Below, one piece after another: positions 30,950 through 41,050 of a stretch of DNA of 64,000 bases. The translations under genes were made by a program, and so were the position numbers. A model generated the notes under the pieces. It saw nothing but the letters and a program-made list of their open reading frames with translations. It was not told the origin of the DNA and did not search any database. The stretch covers positions 2,170,001-2,234,000 of the forward strand of contig JAPFFF010000004.1 in assembly GCA_039105265.1 (NCBI GenBank), written 5' to 3'. Position 1 is the stretch's first letter; every line of letters starts with the position of its first letter. This stretch comes from Tritrichomonas musculus (lineage: Eukaryota; Parabasalia; Tritrichomonadida; Tritrichomonadidae).

Positions 30950-32845
30950 AATATTTAATCATGCGAGAATATGGAATTCAGCATTGTTCAAATTTGTAAC
31001 ATGAACAGTGTCCTTTTTCAATTGTAAAATGTTCAGTATATTGCAAATTGCCTTGTTTATCTCTAATTTCATCTGTCACCAAATATTTTTGATCTTCTTT
31101 TGTTATGATAAGTCTTGAATCGGCTTTTTGCATTGAACCAACTATTGCCTGCGCTATTTTCGTCGAAATGTTTCTTGTTACTAAAAGATTAACTATTCTG
31201 CAATCTTGTTCTTTGTTCCTTTTCCGTCCTTTAAGATATTGTTCATTTGCTCTTTGTCCTTCAATAATTGAATCCATCGCCATTCTCATTTCTAATAATG
31301 TTAGCGCTCTTCCGTAAATATATGACTTGATCCTATTATTTGCTGATTCTGCTATTGAAGATGAAATGTAACCCAAAGTAAATGAATCTTTTAATCCAAC
31401 TTTCGAAATAAAATCAAATTTTGGTAACACGTTTCTGTCTAGATAATCTTTAATTGAATCATTAATTGTTCTTAAAATTTCTATACAATTCATTACATGC
31501 TCTTTATCTCTAGAAGTCCCAATTTGATGAAACAAATTCATGCAAGATTCTTTGATTTCAGGTGAAAGATTTAATGTATTAAGGAATCTTTGAAAGTTAC
31601 TTGATTTGTGCCAAAAACATATGTCTCTTCTTAATGATAGAACCTTTTCTTTTGCTTCTTGTTCGTCTGGATTATTTGATACATATAAACCTTCAAATGC
31701 TGCATCAAGGCCTGGATCATCATCTGAACAAATAGTTTGTATAATTGATTTGCATGGTAACACCGTAGTAAGTAATTTCAATATATATTTAAATGTATTT
31801 CGAGAATTGCTTGACGCAAATATTAAACCTCCACTTAATATTTTTCTTTGTGAATTCACAACTGTAATAGGTATAATGGACAAATGTGATATCATTGGTG
31901 CAAACGATGTATTAATTGCGACAAAATCTCCATATTTTTCTAAATTTTTTAATTCTTTTTGATTAAATGTAGCTACTCCGTTTCTTCGTATAAAATCACC
32001 TTCAGGATCTTCTATTGGAACAGCCAATCCATGGTGTGCATTCACATATTCAATCAAATCTTCAGATTCACATTTTAAAGTTTTTATACTCATTCTTTTA
32101 CATAAATTTTTCAATTGATAAGTAGATAAAGTTTGACCTGTTGCATTTCTAACTGCTGTTATTATGTTTGAAAACTTTACACCTGATGTTACAAGATTCA
32201 GTATCATTGCCTCAATGTCATCCTTTAAAGTCAAATGCGCATATAAAGAAGCGCTTAGAAAGTGGTTATGACTATTAAAAAAACTTGAAACATGATACAT
32301 TTTCGTATCACTTAATTGATATATACCAATCCAAAAGGAGCAACCTGCATTTAAGCTTTTGATTTTACTATAGAATGACGTTCACATCTGAAAACTATGT
32401 ACTTTTCTTTTAAACTTCTTTTATGAGTTAATTTAAATCCTTCCATTAGTGCATGAGCATTTAATATTTTAAACATTTGTTCAGCTTTGGGCATTTGAAG
32501 CTGAGATAAATTTTCAATCGTAAAATAGGATTGTGAAGGCATGGGAATTGATGAGTTAGCATCAATAACTATGATGTATCCAATTGAATCTACTTCAAAG
32601 AAAATGCTAATTCTATGTGAATGAGTCTCTTTTTGACAGCAAAGCTTTCCAACTAATGCAACAAATTGTTGATCATTAACTGGCTCAGTATATTTGCATG
32701 TTAAAGAAGCAGCATGGCATTGTGAAAGTGACACCTCATCTTTTAGAAAAAATCCTTCAAATATTTCAACAATTTTCCCTCTGATCTCCACAACTTGGCC
32801 AATTTCATCATCAGTTAGTTGGCTAAATGAAAGTTTCGGAATCAT
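30950..32845 (-). pseudogene. Decayed Mutator-like (MULE) transposase
   Basis: Two open frames on the minus strand (32845-32351, then 32300-30978) belong to one gene. The first ends in FRCERHS. In the next frame the intervening DNA reads GCSFWIGIYQLSDTKMYHV, then SFFNSHNH, completing the Cys-His zinc module typical of MULE N-termini, so a one-base frameshift lies near 32330-32375. The MULE core follows (FVAINTSF; CSDDDPGLDAAF; a helix-rich region with CFWHKSSNFQRFL). The C-terminal SWIM zinc motif begins CSCYKF but is cut by TGA at 30978-30980, and the codons after it (IPYSRMI) look like GIPCSHMI with further changes. No TIRs were identified. It could once have served elements such as the foldback at 7172-10961, but no shared ends show this. 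Confidence 0.75.
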
Positions 32846-32945
32846 TTTTAAAACCGTTTACAATAAAAATTTGAGAATCCTTCAGAATTTTTTCGGTTTT
32901 AAGAATGCCTTTAGTGCTGACTTTAAAATTGTCTGCCATATATAA

Positions 32946-33532
32946 ATAGAAAAAATAACTCTAAAAATAACGATGTTTTTTCTTCTTCTCTATTTTCCCG
33001 GACTCTTGTTGTTCATGACATAATTAAAGCTATATCGAATACTTGCAGTTTCGTTTCTTTTTGTAATTTTCCGGATTAATTATCATTTAAATTTTTAAAG
33101 ATTTTCTGAGGATTTCGTGACTTCTTCATTAATGATTTTCTGAAGATTTCGTTACTTAATATTTTAATTTCTCAATTAGAAATGTTTTGTGTTTTAAAAG
33201 ATAAAAATGATAAGAAAGATCACTGAGGTTGCAGATGAGTGCATTAACGTAGAAAATTAATAATAATTTTTCACTATAACCGCTATTTTTTTCTATAACC
33301 GATATTTTTTTTACCTATGTAACTCATTGAATAGGGTGCTACCGAAAACGATAGCATTGGAGTGCTATCTGATTTTTCTCAATTATAACATCCAAAATAT
33401 TGGAATTTCAATCAGTCTTTTTTTAGATATTTATATTTATACGGCTAGCATATTTTTAAATATATAAAATATTTATATTTAATCATCTTTTCCTGAAGAT
33501 AAAACAATTTTATAATGCCAAAAAATAAGATG
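32946..33532. other. Intergenic, AT-rich
   Basis: No gene is seen between the MULE remnant and the E2 gene. A short repeat of TATAACCG(C/A)TATTTTTTT near 33276-33312 and a small inverted motif (GATAGCATTGGAGTGCTATC, 33350-33369) are the only structures noted. Confidence 0.5.
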
Positions 33533-33537
33533 TCATA
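33533..33537 (+). promoter_or_regulatory. Initiator-like TCATA
   Basis: Fits the trichomonad initiator TCA(C/T)(A/T), 28 nt before the E2 start codon. Short and easily found by chance. Confidence 0.35.
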
Positions 33538-33562
33538 ATTTATAAAATTTTATAAATTATAA

Positions 33563-34009
33563 ATGACTCAGAACAAACGCCTTCTAATAGAAGCAAATGG
33601 TTTTCAAAAAAGTCCTCCACAAGGAATTACAGCATCACCCATTGAAAATGATCTATATAACTGGAATGCTACAGTTCAAGGTTACCCAAATACTCCTTAT
33701 GAAGGTGGTATTTTTAAAGTGATAATTAGATTACCCCAAGAATACCCACACAAAGCTCCAGATATCTGTTTCAATCCTCCTGTTTATCATCCAAGTGTTG
33801 ATCAGAAAACTGGTACCCCATGCCTTAAATGTCTCCACGAATGGGCTCCAACAACTAAATTATCAAAAGTTTTAACTGATCTTCAAGATCTTCTAAATGA
33901 CCCTTCTTCTGGAAATCCTGTTGATGAAGCAATTGGAAAGGAATTTACCGAGAACAAAAAAGAATTTGAAAGAAAAGCTCGTCAATGGACTCAAACATAT
34001 GCAAAATGA
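33563..34009 (+). CDS. Ubiquitin-conjugating enzyme E2 (UBE2L3-like)
   Basis: 148 residues, a bare UBC fold. The N-terminal helix and beta sheet (WNATVQGYPNTPYEGGIFKV) precede the PxYP-type region and the active-site segment HPSVDQKTGTPCLKCLHEW. The Cys at residue 87 is the expected thioester nucleophile, and W94 with the following PxT fits the family. The usual HPN triad reads HPS (76-78). The C-terminal part (LNDPSSGNPVDEAIGKEF... KARQWTQTYAK) resembles UBE2L3 more than other E2s, which would suggest transfer to HECT or RBR ligases in the cytosol or nucleus. The subgroup is inference; E2 membership is firm. The gene stands alone between the transposon cluster and the channel gene. Confidence 0.9.
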   Translation: MTQNKRLLIEANGFQKSPPQGITASPIENDLYNWNATVQGYPNTPYEGGIFKVIIRLPQEYPHKAPDICFNPPVYHPSVDQKTGTPCLKCLHEWAPTTKLSKVLTDLQDLLNDPSSGNPVDEAIGKEFTENKKEFERKARQWTQTYAK

Positions 34010-34814
34010 AAACTTCTTTTTACAATTTATAAAACTTTTTTTGCTTTATTTTCTTATTTTATATTGTATTAATTTGAGAAATGCTTAAGAGCTCTTAAAC
34101 ATATTAAGAGCATAATAAGGTAAAGTATTCAATTTTAAATCTTTCAAAAAGTGAATGAAAGAATGAGTGTTTTATAACTAATATCATGATTAAAAAAAAT
34201 CTTGATTGGAGCAATGTTGATAAAAAACAATAAGTTATAATATTTCGTGTTTGCTTGCTCTTAAATATTTCCATGAATGAAGATATGATAAGGAATATTC
34301 ATTAGATCAATAGGCACAAGTCGGAAAAAAAGGCTGATCAACTAGTTTTATTTTGAAATCTTATTATGAAATAAATAAAAAAATCTGGAATCGTGACGTT
34401 GGATTTCTTTTTATTGCTAATTTCATTTTTTGAGTACTTTATTTTTTATACTCCCCAGAAATCTCTTTTTTTCTCACAATTTTTTTCAATTAAAAATATT
34501 TTACAACTATCAAACAACTCAGAAAATCATTATCAATTTTCTTAGACTTCAATTTTTTTCAAAGAATATTAATTCAATTTTATATCATGTATTGATAATT
34601 TTATATGAAATAAACATATCAATTTTTTTTTTTCTTTTTCAAAAAATTAAAATATATTTTTTTTTTATATTGAACGTCAATTTAATCTTTATATTTAGGA
34701 AATATATTTATTTCCTTATATTTTATATTATATAATAATATTTCAAGTCATCCTGCATTTTTCATACCTAACTATGCTCTAATGCTTATTTAAAAGTTTG
34801 AATAGGATTCTAAA
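34010..34814. other. Intergenic, AT-rich
   Basis: No gene is supported. A Phe/Ile-rich open frame at 34430-34735 is composition-driven. Confidence 0.5.
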
Positions 34815-36290
34815 ATGGATCAAAATGATATTTTTGATGAAAATAGTAATATTGAACCCATAAAAATATTGGTCTCTAATCATCGAGGAATGCGAACACA
34901 GGCAAAACCGCACAAGGATTTTAAAAACTGGTACAAATATTTTAAATTACCATGGTTTTGTTTTCTTGATCTAAGTGTTGTAATTTTATACCTGATATTT
35001 GCATATTTTCATGAAAGCTCTTCAGTAGTGTTTGCTCATGATTTAGCGCAAGCAATAGACAAATTCTTCATTTCTGATCTCGACGTCTCATCACCTCCCA
35101 TCGGAATTCCATTAGGTGACGGGCGAATTTTTTTTATTGATGACTTTATCAATATCATTGATAATGTTTCATCTCGGCTTTTTGAATTTCCAAAAACTTT
35201 TCCGATTTTACATCCAATTCAAATTTCAACAAAAGTTCAGATGTCTATTACATTGGATAATTTAAAAGAAACTTTAAATTTTGATATAAATCAGCTTGAA
35301 TCAAGTAACGCTTCGAAATATGTTATTCCTTACATAGAGGTGTTTTCATCTGTTAGTGTTTCAATGACATACCATCTCATGTTTGCTTCAGAAATTCAAG
35401 ATACACGAATTAATTTACGAATTTTTGCGAATTTTGTTAAAGATCCTCGAACAGATACAATTTGGGTAACAGTCTCGCATACAAGATTTCAAGAAAAATT
35501 TCACATTAGCCTCAATATGCTTTTTGATATTGCAAGTTATTCAATTCCAATATGCATTGCTGCTCTCAATTTAATATTAATATTAATTACAATTTACAAT
35601 ATAGTAGATTTAATTAGCTTTTCAAAAAGTAAATCATCAAAAGTTGGAAGCAAAGCAACTTTTATTTTTTGGCATAAGTTTGACAAATGGAATTTATTTA
35701 CACTTTTTTCTCATTCTTTCTCATTTATTACTTGCATTCTTTTCATTTTTATTGGTCAAGATATTGAGCAAGAACTTCCTCCAATTTGCGTTTTACTTTC
35801 AATATCAGCTTGCTGTACTAGTTTGCTGCTGATTAGATATTTACGTCTCAGAAAATCAATTATGCTTGTGATTGAAGTTTTATATAAATCTTTGATTGAA
35901 TTAATGCAGTTTTTAGTTGGATGCTTACCAATTTTTTTTTCATTTTGGGTAATTGCCATTTGCTACTGGGGACATTTAAGCGAAGAGTTTGCTTCTCCTC
36001 TTCAAGCAGCCAGCTACTTATTCTGTGTGATGCATGGCGATTCTATTTTAGGTTTTTTTGATAGTACCATTGTTCAGAACGATTATAATCCATATTTTGG
36101 ATTCTTTTACTCATGCCTATGGGTTTCTTTTAGTCTTTTGCTAATGTTTAATATAACGATTTCCATTGTTTCTGATGTCCTTGATCGTGAATCAGAAAAA
36201 ATTAATAATTACGAAGAAAATGCTGAACCTGATATAGCTTTTGTCACATCAGATTTGTCACTTATAACATCACGTATTCGTACTTATTGA
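34815..36290 (+). CDS. Mucolipin/TRPML-like cation channel
   Basis: 491 residues. One membrane segment near 47-66 is followed by a long non-membrane region (about 67-235), then five more membrane segments: about 240-266, 295-314, 323-345, 362-386 and 428-455. The loop before the last carries MHGDS (406-410), matching the position and character of the selectivity filter in mucolipins (NGDDM). This arrangement of one segment, a large luminal domain, then a six-segment channel core is that of TRPML/polycystin channels, which release Ca2+ from endolysosomes in animals. The luminal domain is shorter than or similar to that of other members and lacks an obvious Cys pair. Family call good; ion and compartment are inferred. 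Confidence 0.78.
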   Translation: MDQNDIFDENSNIEPIKILVSNHRGMRTQAKPHKDFKNWYKYFKLPWFCFLDLSVVILYLIFAYFHESSSVVFAHDLAQAIDKFFISDLDVSSPPIGIPLGDGRIFFIDDFINIIDNVSSRLFEFPKTFPILHPIQISTKVQMSITLDNLKETLNFDINQLESSNASKYVIPYIEVFSSVSVSMTYHLMFASEIQDTRINLRIFANFVKDPRTDTIWVTVSHTRFQEKFHISLNMLFDIASYSIPICIAALNLILILITIYNIVDLISFSKSKSSKVGSKATFIFWHKFDKWNLFTLFSHSFSFITCILFIFIGQDIEQELPPICVLLSISACCTSLLLIRYLRLRKSIMLVIEVLYKSLIELMQFLVGCLPIFFSFWVIAICYWGHLSEEFASPLQAASYLFCVMHGDSILGFFDSTIVQNDYNPYFGFFYSCLWVSFSLLLMFNITISIVSDVLDRESEKINNYEENAEPDIAFVTSDLSLITSRIRTY

Positions 36291-36623
36291 GAAATTATAT
36301 AATTATCAAAAAAAATTGTTTGTTTAAATATTTATGTTTATAAATATTATTATATTTTTGCTCTTTTTATTAGTTCCAGTGATTCATATTTTTTTGAATA
36401 TTCATAAAAATCAAAAGATAAACAAACAAATCATATTTCACATGAATAATATATGTATATAATATATATATCATTTTTAACAAAAAAAATTACTCAGTTT
36501 TTTTTTAATAAAAAATGAACTTTTTTTTTTTATATCATGATTTAAAAATCAAATCATCCAAAACACTTAGAAAAATTTTTTAAAGAACTCATGTTACTAA
36601 ACGTACAAATCAAATTAAAATAA
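36291..36623. other. Intergenic between converging genes
   Basis: Separates the stop codons of the channel and the propeller gene. AT-rich; nothing structured is seen. Confidence 0.5.
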
Positions 36624-39600
36624 TTATAGCATGTCCATAAAAATGTTACTTGTAAACTGATCAGCAACATTAGAACTAGAGTGATTTTCACTTTCGCTGT
36701 TGTTGTTGTTAATATTATTATTTGAATTTGGATCTTGTGTCAAATCTATATTAGGATTGGAGTTACTATTTTGATTCATAGAACCATCCATTCTGAAGTT
36801 GGGTACTGTTATTTCTTCTGATCTATATATAGCAGAAAAGTCATTTGCCATTCCACCAGGAGCAACGACTGGCGCTTCGTTTGCACCTGCATTAGGATTA
36901 ATTCCAGGGATGTCAATTGTAAACTTTTTCATTCGTACAGTATTATTTCTTGGTCTTTGAGGAACTGGGAGAGGAATTTGAGCAGAATCAGTAAATTGTT
37001 GCTCGGCCGGCCCACCAGTTAAAGAAAAGTTCTTTGTAGTTCCTCTTCTTGCTGGAGCTTTTTTCATATCAATCTCAAAGCTTATTTTCTTTTGTTCAGG
37101 TTCATCATCATCATCTTCGAAGAATTTGTCGAGCTTCAAGTCGTCATCTTCTTTCTTCTCGTCTTCAACAGGCCTTTCTTTATATTGTATTTGTTGTCCT
37201 TGAGCATTACTTGGATATGCATTATCACCATTTGAATTATCACCAGCGTTGGTTGCAGATGACACATCACCCATTGTCATATCAGCAGCATTTGAAGCAT
37301 CAAGATTTGATTGCATTTGAATTTCTTGCTCAGCTTCTTCGCCTGTAAGTGGAAATTCGCGAAGTCCAAAATCGCTAGGCTCATCAAATGAAGGAGGCCA
37401 AAGTGGCGAGTCATCACTTGGATCACCAGCATATAATGTAAATTCATTGCCTGTATAAGGAGACTTAATTTTTGGAAGTTGCAAATTTTCTGGAAGTTCA
37501 TATTCAGTATTAAATCCATTATCGATTTCTTCTTGAGTTGGTGGATTAATTCCGAAGTAGGCAATTGATGGCTTCAAATTTGATCTCATTGCCAATACCT
37601 TTAAATTGTGTACGTTTTGTGTAGACATGAAAAGTGCAAATAAAGATTCACTATCACCGAGTTCCTCATAAATTTGTTGAGCAATTGTAAATTGGCCAAT
37701 ATTATAAGCAGCATCAGCTATCAATTTAATAATCTTCTTATAGTTCTTTATGCAATTGCTATTATTATTGTTAACATTTGTTTCATCATCATCAATAATA
37801 CCAGCAAAATTATTTTTGCTGCTATCAGTAGTACTACTATCATTATTATCATTAATTGTACTTTCGCTTTCATCTAAATCCTTATTATCATTATTATCAT
37901 TATTGTTATTTGAACTTTTACGTTGAGTTCTCTTAAGATTTTCAGGAAGTGATGCTTTGGCAATTGCTAGGACTTCATTAAATCTTGCAAAACGAGCATA
38001 AATAGAGACTGTTTTTGGAGTGACAAATTTGGGTGGAGCCTTATTAAAAACGCTCATTGCATAAATTGGCTTAAGACCTGAAATTGCTCTTGGATCGATT
38101 GGTAGGGATGGCATATAAGATAGAAGAGATTTTAGAACTTCTGTATCGTCAGATCCAAGATTAAGAAGAGCAATAAAGATGAAAGGACGTTTAATTGAAA
38201 CAACACGAAGTGAAGGAAGTGTAGTTACAAAGATAAGTTCAAAAGGAACAGCTGAAGCTATACTACAAACAGAGTTAGGAAGACGATCAACAACTCTTTT
38301 TGAACCATCCATGCTTAATGCAAGAACTTTTCTATTTTCAACGGCAAAAAGTGTCTTTGCTAGCCAACAGCAAGAAGTAACAGAAGCTTGAATTGTGACA
38401 AAATCAGCTATTGTCAATTTTTCATACATATCAGTGTTGCTCTTGCAGATGTAAACTTTGTCTTTCATACATAGTGCTGGCCAACAAATTGTTGATACTT
38501 CTTTTGGAAGTGTGAATGGAATAAGTTGATTGTCTTTGATGTAAACAGTGTAGCCATCATTTGGCGAATATACACCAACTGTTTTGCCAAGTCGGAAAAG
38601 TTGATTGAAAGTATGATCAGCTGGAACTGGAATACGGCCAATCTCTTCGAGGTCAAGGCTCTTTCGGCGATAAGAAATAATGAAGTCTTTTTGAAGAATC
38701 CAAGTAACATTGTTCGTATCACAAAGAACATCAATTCCAAGTTCGTCTCGCTTTTTGACACCTGTTGAAAACGTGGCAATCTTATCACCATCTGGTGAAT
38801 TATAAACAACTGAAACACATGCTTGGCATGTAGCAATTTTTTTGATTTTTTCTTGAAATGAAGTAAACTTAGAAATTTCGTTGAGTGACAGATTGAATGA
38901 ATAAATAGCAGTAGAAGCTGAAAAATAAATTGTAGGACTAACTGAAAATTGATTGCCAACAAATGGCTCTGGAGGCTGAAGTTGAGATACTGTACATATT
39001 GGACGCTTTGCAGATTCATATATTTCGATTGAATCCTTGCATACAACAGCAATTGTCGAGCCATGCGTTCGCAATGAAACCGGTGAGGATATTGTTGCAA
39101 TTGTTTCACCTGTATCAGTTGAAAATAAAATACCATCAGAAGTAATACTAACGTTATCTTCACACGCAAGTGGCGCTGTTGAATGTGGCGTTTTTATACT
39201 TTTGTTTTCTCCAGTTGATAAGTTTAATGTTGATATGTCACCATTGTATAAACCATATGTTAAAGTTGAGTTTTTAAATGTAATAAATAAAGAGAAAGGA
39301 TTTTCACGTGTATTATCTTCATTGAAATTAAATGGAATATCATTTAATTGCTTTAAACTTAATGCATCAGCAACAATTAAATGGTTATCCCCTCGCAAAA
39401 ATATAAATTGTTGATTTGCTGGATTTGCTGCTAAATATTTAATTGGATGATTAGCATCATATGTTGAAATTTGAGTTCCAGTTGGTTGAGTTAAATATAT
39501 AGTACCAGGTATAGAATCAGTAACAAAAAACAAGTGAGAACCAAGAGCAATGTGTAGAAACTTCTGACTTGTAGATTTTAATGCGAATTGCTTAATTACT

Positions 39601-39863
39601 TTTCCTGTTTCTGTTTCTAATAAAGCAACTGATTCTGGAAGATTGCCACTGGATTTATATACGACAGCAAAACGTGAAGCAGATTGAGTATTTATAGCAA
39701 AAAGCCTTGGAACTTGCGGTAGAAGATAAAAGTATTTACAAAATCCATTAATTGCTGATATGATTGAAACTCTGTTTGTTTGGATTGTAAGAAGCTCATC
39801 GCTAGAAATTAAAGAACAAAACGAACCTGTTCGTGGGATGGTGCTAATTTTTGCAAAATTCAT
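36624..39863 (-). CDS. Beta-propeller/alpha-solenoid coat-like protein
   Basis: 1079 residues. The first ~560 residues have repeated short beta strands with weak WD-like spacing and no clear WD signatures, probably one or two degenerate propellers. Residues about 570-780 look like an alpha-solenoid, interrupted by an Asn/Asp/Ser run (about 645-695). The segment AAYNIGQFTIAQQIYEELGD followed by SLFALFMSTQNVHNLKVLA is typical in style of coatomer, clathrin-adaptor and IFT solenoids. The C-terminal ~300 residues are acidic, Asn/Pro-rich and probably disordered. It may be a vesicle-coat or scaffold subunit, but no specific orthologue is recognised. It shares a 114-bp divergent promoter with the TRAPPC2L-like gene. 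Confidence 0.7.
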   Translation of the reverse strand: MNFAKISTIPRTGSFCSLISSDELLTIQTNRVSIISAINGFCKYFYLLPQVPRLFAINTQSASRFAVVYKSSGNLPESVALLETETGKVIKQFALKSTSQKFLHIALGSHLFFVTDSIPGTIYLTQPTGTQISTYDANHPIKYLAANPANQQFIFLRGDNHLIVADALSLKQLNDIPFNFNEDNTRENPFSLFITFKNSTLTYGLYNGDISTLNLSTGENKSIKTPHSTAPLACEDNVSITSDGILFSTDTGETIATISSPVSLRTHGSTIAVVCKDSIEIYESAKRPICTVSQLQPPEPFVGNQFSVSPTIYFSASTAIYSFNLSLNEISKFTSFQEKIKKIATCQACVSVVYNSPDGDKIATFSTGVKKRDELGIDVLCDTNNVTWILQKDFIISYRRKSLDLEEIGRIPVPADHTFNQLFRLGKTVGVYSPNDGYTVYIKDNQLIPFTLPKEVSTICWPALCMKDKVYICKSNTDMYEKLTIADFVTIQASVTSCCWLAKTLFAVENRKVLALSMDGSKRVVDRLPNSVCSIASAVPFELIFVTTLPSLRVVSIKRPFIFIALLNLGSDDTEVLKSLLSYMPSLPIDPRAISGLKPIYAMSVFNKAPPKFVTPKTVSIYARFARFNEVLAIAKASLPENLKRTQRKSSNNNNDNNDNKDLDESESTINDNNDSSTTDSSKNNFAGIIDDDETNVNNNNSNCIKNYKKIIKLIADAAYNIGQFTIAQQIYEELGDSESLFALFMSTQNVHNLKVLAMRSNLKPSIAYFGINPPTQEEIDNGFNTEYELPENLQLPKIKSPYTGNEFTLYAGDPSDDSPLWPPSFDEPSDFGLREFPLTGEEAEQEIQMQSNLDASNAADMTMGDVSSATNAGDNSNGDNAYPSNAQGQQIQYKERPVEDEKKEDDDLKLDKFFEDDDDEPEQKKISFEIDMKKAPARRGTTKNFSLTGGPAEQQFTDSAQIPLPVPQRPRNNTVRMKKFTIDIPGINPNAGANEAPVVAPGGMANDFSAIYRSEEITVPNFRMDGSMNQNSNSNPNIDLTQDPNSNNNINNNNSESENHSSSNVADQFTSNIFMDML

Positions 39864-39977
39864 TCACACTATTTTAAAATATTGGTGAAATTATTGAAAT
39901 TGACGATAATTTATTTTTTGGTTAAATTTTTTTTCAAAAAGTTTGAGAACGATCATTAACGATCAACATTCATTTAA
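39864..39977. promoter_or_regulatory. 114-bp divergent promoter
   Basis: Lies between the starts of the coat-like gene (minus) and the TRAPPC2L-like gene (plus). It holds a doubled AACGATCA word (about 39949-39966) and an initiator-like TCATT at 39970-39974, 6 nt before the plus-strand ATG. Confidence 0.5.
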
Positions 39978-40421
39978 ATGTCAAATCCAACTATCCAGTG
40001 TTTATCGATTATTGGGCCAGATAATAGCTTACTGTATATTAAAAAATACTTATCAGGAAGCGATTTAAATGATGAGACTGATCTTGAAATGGATTTAGCT
40101 GTTTATTCAGCGCTTGAATTCATGCCACAAGCAAAAACTTTTAGTCAATTTAAACGTTTTTTTGGCTTGATAAATCCAAATCTTAATGACAAATATAATT
40201 GTTATGGATATAAGGCACCTCTTGGCTATAAAATTGTTGTTCTAATTTTGAATGTACAAAATCAACCAAATCAATCTAATATACTGAATTTATGCGAGAA
40301 GGTTAAAGAAGAATTATTTCATTCATTTCGAAACCCATTTTATACTCCATTTTCACCAATCACTTCGCCAAGCCTAACAGAAAATATTGACAAACTTGTC
40401 AAAAATCTCAATGTTGATTAA
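39978..40421 (+). CDS. TRAPP subunit, TRAPPC2L-like
   Basis: 147 residues, the usual length of a sedlin/TRAPPC2L longin-fold protein. The N-terminal strand pair (CLSIIGPDNSLLYIKKY), the central YNCYGYKAPLGYKIVVLILN and the C-terminal FRNPFYTPFSPITSP match the order VYGY...NPFYNP...I.S of TRAPPC2L. That subunit belongs to the TRAPP tethering complex, which activates Rab GTPases at the Golgi. A short insertion near residues 28-36 is the only difference noted. Sedlin (TRAPPC2) is the main alternative, but the NPFY segment favours TRAPPC2L. Sharing a promoter with a coat-like gene fits a trafficking role for both. Confidence 0.78.
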   Translation: MSNPTIQCLSIIGPDNSLLYIKKYLSGSDLNDETDLEMDLAVYSALEFMPQAKTFSQFKRFFGLINPNLNDKYNCYGYKAPLGYKIVVLILNVQNQPNQSNILNLCEKVKEELFHSFRNPFYTPFSPITSPSLTENIDKLVKNLNVD

Positions 40422-41050
40422 AATTCCAATTCATATATTTGCTTGAATTGAAAGCATATAATAGTTTTCTACAGAATAACAATTATTTGAATATTATTTT
40501 ATGATAACTGGTGACTTAATTTGGTTGAAAGATAAAATGCGAACAAGCCTTAAAACAAAAGATTTTAAAGGTGCTTTTTTCTCCCACCAATTATTTATTT
40601 CCGTGTTAAATGCTTATTGCTTATTAGCACCATTTGTTGGACATAATAATTAAAATGGTTCAAACCAAAAAAAGAATTGAATGGGATTCCACCTTTTGTT
40701 TTCTAATTGTTTTCCAGCTCTCAATTGGGACGTTTAATTTTTTATACACTCAATTTTGTGAAACATCTAGCTTGCCAAATCGATTTTTCTTTGTTGAACT
40801 CTTTTACATATTTTATGATTTACATAATACACTTTTTTGGGTATCATGTCCAAGACATTTGATCACCTATCAATTTAAAATAAATTACAATTTTAAAATA
40901 GCTTTCTTAATTATTAAAATAGTCAAGTTGCTCTTTATACAATAAAATACTCATTAGATATAAAATACTTCGTTCATTTCTTTTGAGATATGATTGAATA
41001 AAATACGTTAAAGTTTACAAATTTTTTTAAACTTTTCAGATTTTATAAAA
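40422..41050. other. Intergenic; one weak open frame
   Basis: A 103-codon frame at 40634-40945 is rich in Phe/Ile and has no recognisable features; I do not call it. Nothing else is seen. Confidence 0.45.

Noticed and set aside
40634-40945. 103-codon frame rich in Phe and Ile
   Set aside because: No recognisable features and typical of chance frames in AT-rich DNA; the upstream region has no start signal that stands out.
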